The notes under the pieces: generated by a model | What the model saw: only the letters and a program-made list of their open reading frames with translations | What the model was told of the DNA's origin: nothing | Databases searched by the model: none | DNA from: Cryptomeria japonica | Taxonomy: Eukaryota > Streptophyta > Pinopsida > Cupressales > Cupressaceae | Direction: 5' to 3' | NCBI RefSeq assembly: GCF_030272615.1 | Contig: NC_081406.1 | Location: forward strand, 261,443,386-261,507,385 | Length of the DNA stretch: 64,000 nt | Shown: one piece after another, positions 61,471-64,000 of the stretch | Numbering within the stretch: the first letter of the stretch is position 1 | How the letters are laid out: each line of letters opens with the position of its first letter | Program-made: the position numbers and the translations under genes

Positions 61471-62592
61471 TGTTGGAATCTAAGAACACTGAGAGGGGGG
61501 GTGAATCAGTGTTCTACCGGTGATTAATAATTTAATTCCTTTAGATACTTTTCCAATCAACAACTGATAATCATATAAACATATAACAATAAGTAATAAT
61601 GCAACCACACAGATGAACACCATAACACCACTGATTTATACGTGGAAAACCTCAATGAGGAAAAACAATGGTGGGATTGGAGACCCACAATATCTATCCA
61701 CTGATCAGATGAATAAATATTACAATAAGGGGCTTGCACATGCGGGAAGGCCAACAGCCTAGAGCGCACTGCTCATCACAAAAGGAGTCTCACTGACTAT
61801 AGAAAACTTTTGACTACAATTCAGAATGAAGATTGAATTGCTTGAATAATATCTCCTATGCCTAAGTACACTTTCATTTTAAGCTCAATACTGGAGGTCT
61901 CAAACCTCTTACATAAACCCAATTCGATCACCTATGATCAACCAAAACTTCTACATATGATTACAACTTTATTCATACACAGATAATCCCATAACCCACG
62001 ATCAATGATCTACAAAGAGATCTTACGTAATATTTATACCAACCCGGGACCTAAACAATTAGGTCGGCCACCTAAAAGATAATACAATAAATCCATTACA
62101 CAAACCCGCAAACCAATAATAATCCAAGTCAGCCTAAGACCGAAACAACATTGACCAAACAATAAATCCAACCAGTAACGCATTGGGAGCATCCACCAAC
62201 ACGTTACATAAACTGCTCCATAACCTAGCAAAATAAGACCAGACCTAAAATAGGTCGCCATTAACCAAATGCAACACCACTGATCAACTGGAACATGAAC
62301 ACGATAACCATCAGCATCCTAAAAACCTTCTAGAAGCCGCACCAACACCACTTATCGAATCCATCAAAAGATCTTCAATGAAGCTCTACCGGTAGAACCC
62401 TTACCGGTAACAAAAAGGCTTACTAGAACAGATGATAACTTCTGGATCACCAAATCCTGAACCAACTGAATGTGACACACATCTGAACAATATGAATGAC
62501 CCAACCAAACTAGTTCCACCAATCCGAATATAACAAAGATAAATCTCCTGATCATCATCAAAGTCCAACCACTCTACCAGAACCCGATAGAC
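61471..62592 (-). repeat. B1 5' LTR, cut at its far side
   Basis: Starts TGTTGGAATC beside the primer-site region and matches the 3' LTR until TAGAC (62,588-62,592), where another LTR begins. The rest is presumably beyond the window. Confidence 0.85.
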
Positions 62593-63115
62593 TGTTGGGA
62601 TCCAAGAACACTGAAAGGGCGGTGTGAATCAATGTTCTGTCAGAATGAATAAATTTAACCTTATTAGCACAACAACTCAGCAACTGCTATACATAAAATT
62701 AGATAACAATATGTAATAATACAACCACATAGATGAACACCATAACACCATAGATTTATATGTGGAAAACCTCAACGAGGAAAAACGACAATGGGATTGG
62801 AGACCCACAATATCTATCCACTGATCAGATGAATAAATATTACAATAAGGGGCCTGGACATGCAAGAAGGCCAACAACCTAGAGTGCATTGTTCATCACA
62901 AAAAGAGTCTCACTGACTACTAGAAAACATCAGACTACAATCTAGAATGAAGATTGAACTGCTTGAATATCATCTCCTATGCCTGAGTATAGTTTCGGTT
63001 AAGCTCAATATCAGAGGTCTTAAACCTCTTACACAAACCCAATTCGATCACCTCTGATCGACCAAAATATCTATATATGATTATAACATTATTCACATAC
63101 AGATAGTCGTATAAT
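62593..63115 (-). repeat. Partial LTR of element B2 (same family as B1)
   Basis: TGTTGGGATCCAAGAACACT onward is a diverged copy of the B1 LTR, inserted in the B1 5' LTR after TAGAC. It is itself interrupted at 63,115/63,116 by element C. Confidence 0.8.
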
Positions 63116-64000
63116 TGTTGGCATTATTAGCATTAAGTTGTCATTGATGTCAACTGGTTTGGCATGGTCACCGGTGAGTAAGAAGTGGTGACCGGTATGG
63201 GAGAAGTAAGACATGATGATGTCAATCCATATGTGTATAAGCAAATAGAAGGTAGGTTACCGGTACACATGAAATGCATCATCTACTGGTAAAGAAGGAC
63301 CATCGGCAAGGCAAAGAAAGAAAGCAAAAGAAGAATTGAAGGATGTGAACCGGTATACACAAAGAAGGTTAATGTTTCTGGTAAATGGACTTAGTAGAAG
63401 GACCAACATGTTTTATGGAAGGCCAAGTTGATCCACTGATAGAGAAGAGGTCTGTAGGTATGAAGGCCCACCGGTGAAGTTAGGTTATACCTGTAAGGTA
63501 AGTTGAAATGGTAGTCAATTTTGATCGGTGAAGGATGTCAAACTGACATAGCAAATCAAGCATAGGTGGATGACGACAAGGATTCTAGGTGGTGATCATG
63601 CAGAGGTCGGTGAAGTATTCATCGATGTAACAGTCAACAAGGTCATCTTTTATGAATAACCCAAAAATCTCGGGACGATGGCAAAAGGTTGCAGCTCGAG
63701 GAAGACACGGTGGCAAGTGATTGAACAAACCCTACAAGAAGATCTGATCTTTGTACCCGTTTGATGAAGGAAACAGTCGAGCCTTTAATTGTGTTTGACA
63801 GGGAAATGTAGAAAAGTATGTTGCAAACATCCAAATATAGAAAACACACATTGGAATGCGAGGGGTTGGCAGTGTTGATCGATAACATGTAGATCATCTC
63901 TCCAGAAAAAGAAGATAAGATCAAATCTTATATGGATTGAGTTGATGAAGGTAAAACCGAACATGATACTGTTTCAATGTTGTTTTGGCGGGAACCCTAA
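63116..64000 (+). mobile_element. Element C: LTR start of a further Sirevirus-like element, runs off the window
   Basis: Begins TGTTGGCATTATTAGC..., with TTGTCATTGATGTCAA as in the first part of the Copia-2 and element A LTRs when read on their own strands. Hence plus orientation. Left flank ATAAT (63,111-63,115). ACCGGT-rich; no LTR end, primer site or gene is reached by 64,000. Confidence 0.65.

Larger units (their letters stand above)
49738..62592 (-). mobile_element. Element B1: Sirevirus-like Ty1/copia fossil, host of element A
   Basis: The 3' LTR is in two pieces (49,738-49,931 and 56,607-57,594, about 1,182 bp without the insert) because element A sits in it. The 5' LTR starts at 61,471 and is itself cut at 62,592 by another LTR. 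Minus orientation: primer-site region ATCAAAGCCTGG at 61,452-61,463, purine tract CCAAATGGGGAGAT at 57,595-57,608. Parts seen: coiled-coil gag, a zinc-knuckle cluster, a late part of integrase, RT and RNase H. The left flank is GAAAG (49,733-49,737); the right flank lies outside the window. Broken in several places, and not every pol part was found. Confidence 0.85.

Overview
This window is plant nuclear DNA, most likely from a gymnosperm such as a conifer or another seed plant with a very large genome. The reasons are the stacked, old Ty1/copia elements (several Sirevirus-like, with ACCGGT-rich LTRs), a plant L1-type LINE with a C-terminal RNase H, AT-rich spacers, and only one convincing host gene in 64 kb. 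The species cannot be named from sequence alone.

Layout. 1-3,528 is a tandem satellite (monomer about 137 bp, built from 20-bp blocks in both orientations), followed by microsatellites and a small 26-bp repeat. 4,684-5,425 and 12,347-13,300 are two halves of an unassigned minus-strand open block split by Copia-1 (5,426-12,341). 13,430-33,030 is a single minus-strand LINE, ORF1 then ORF2 with endonuclease, RT, zinc-binding and RNase H regions, cut in three by Copia-2 (14,498-21,964, minus) and Copia-3 (23,715-29,944, plus). All three copia elements have exact 5-bp target-site duplications (TAAAT, GAGAA, AAGAC), so the layering can be read directly. 33,031-about 39,660 is a minus-strand block with open reading segments but no recognised pol domain, a candidate non-autonomous LTR-type element. 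39,830-45,190 is mostly spacer with a tRNA-derived SINE-like head.

The host gene is an RBR-type E3 ubiquitin ligase on the minus strand (46,902-45,383; three exons; 351 residues; RING1-IBR-RING2 with catalytic Cys313, a nuclear-localisation-like stretch and N-terminal ubiquitin-interaction-like motifs).

49,738 to the right edge is a second nest. A Sirevirus-like copia element B1 (LTRs 49,738-57,594 and 61,471-62,592) has element A (49,932-56,601, TSD AAAAC) inside its 3' LTR. Another LTR of B1's family (62,593) sits inside its 5' LTR, and a plus-strand LTR of a further element (63,116) sits inside that. Element A is the most unusual object here. It shares the coiled-coil plus zinc-knuckle gag of B1 and the same primer site, but where pol should be it carries about 3.4 kb of other open sequence whose product I do not recognise.

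All LTR elements are treated as fossils. Paired LTRs differ by roughly 5-7 percent in the stretches compared by eye, mainly transitions.
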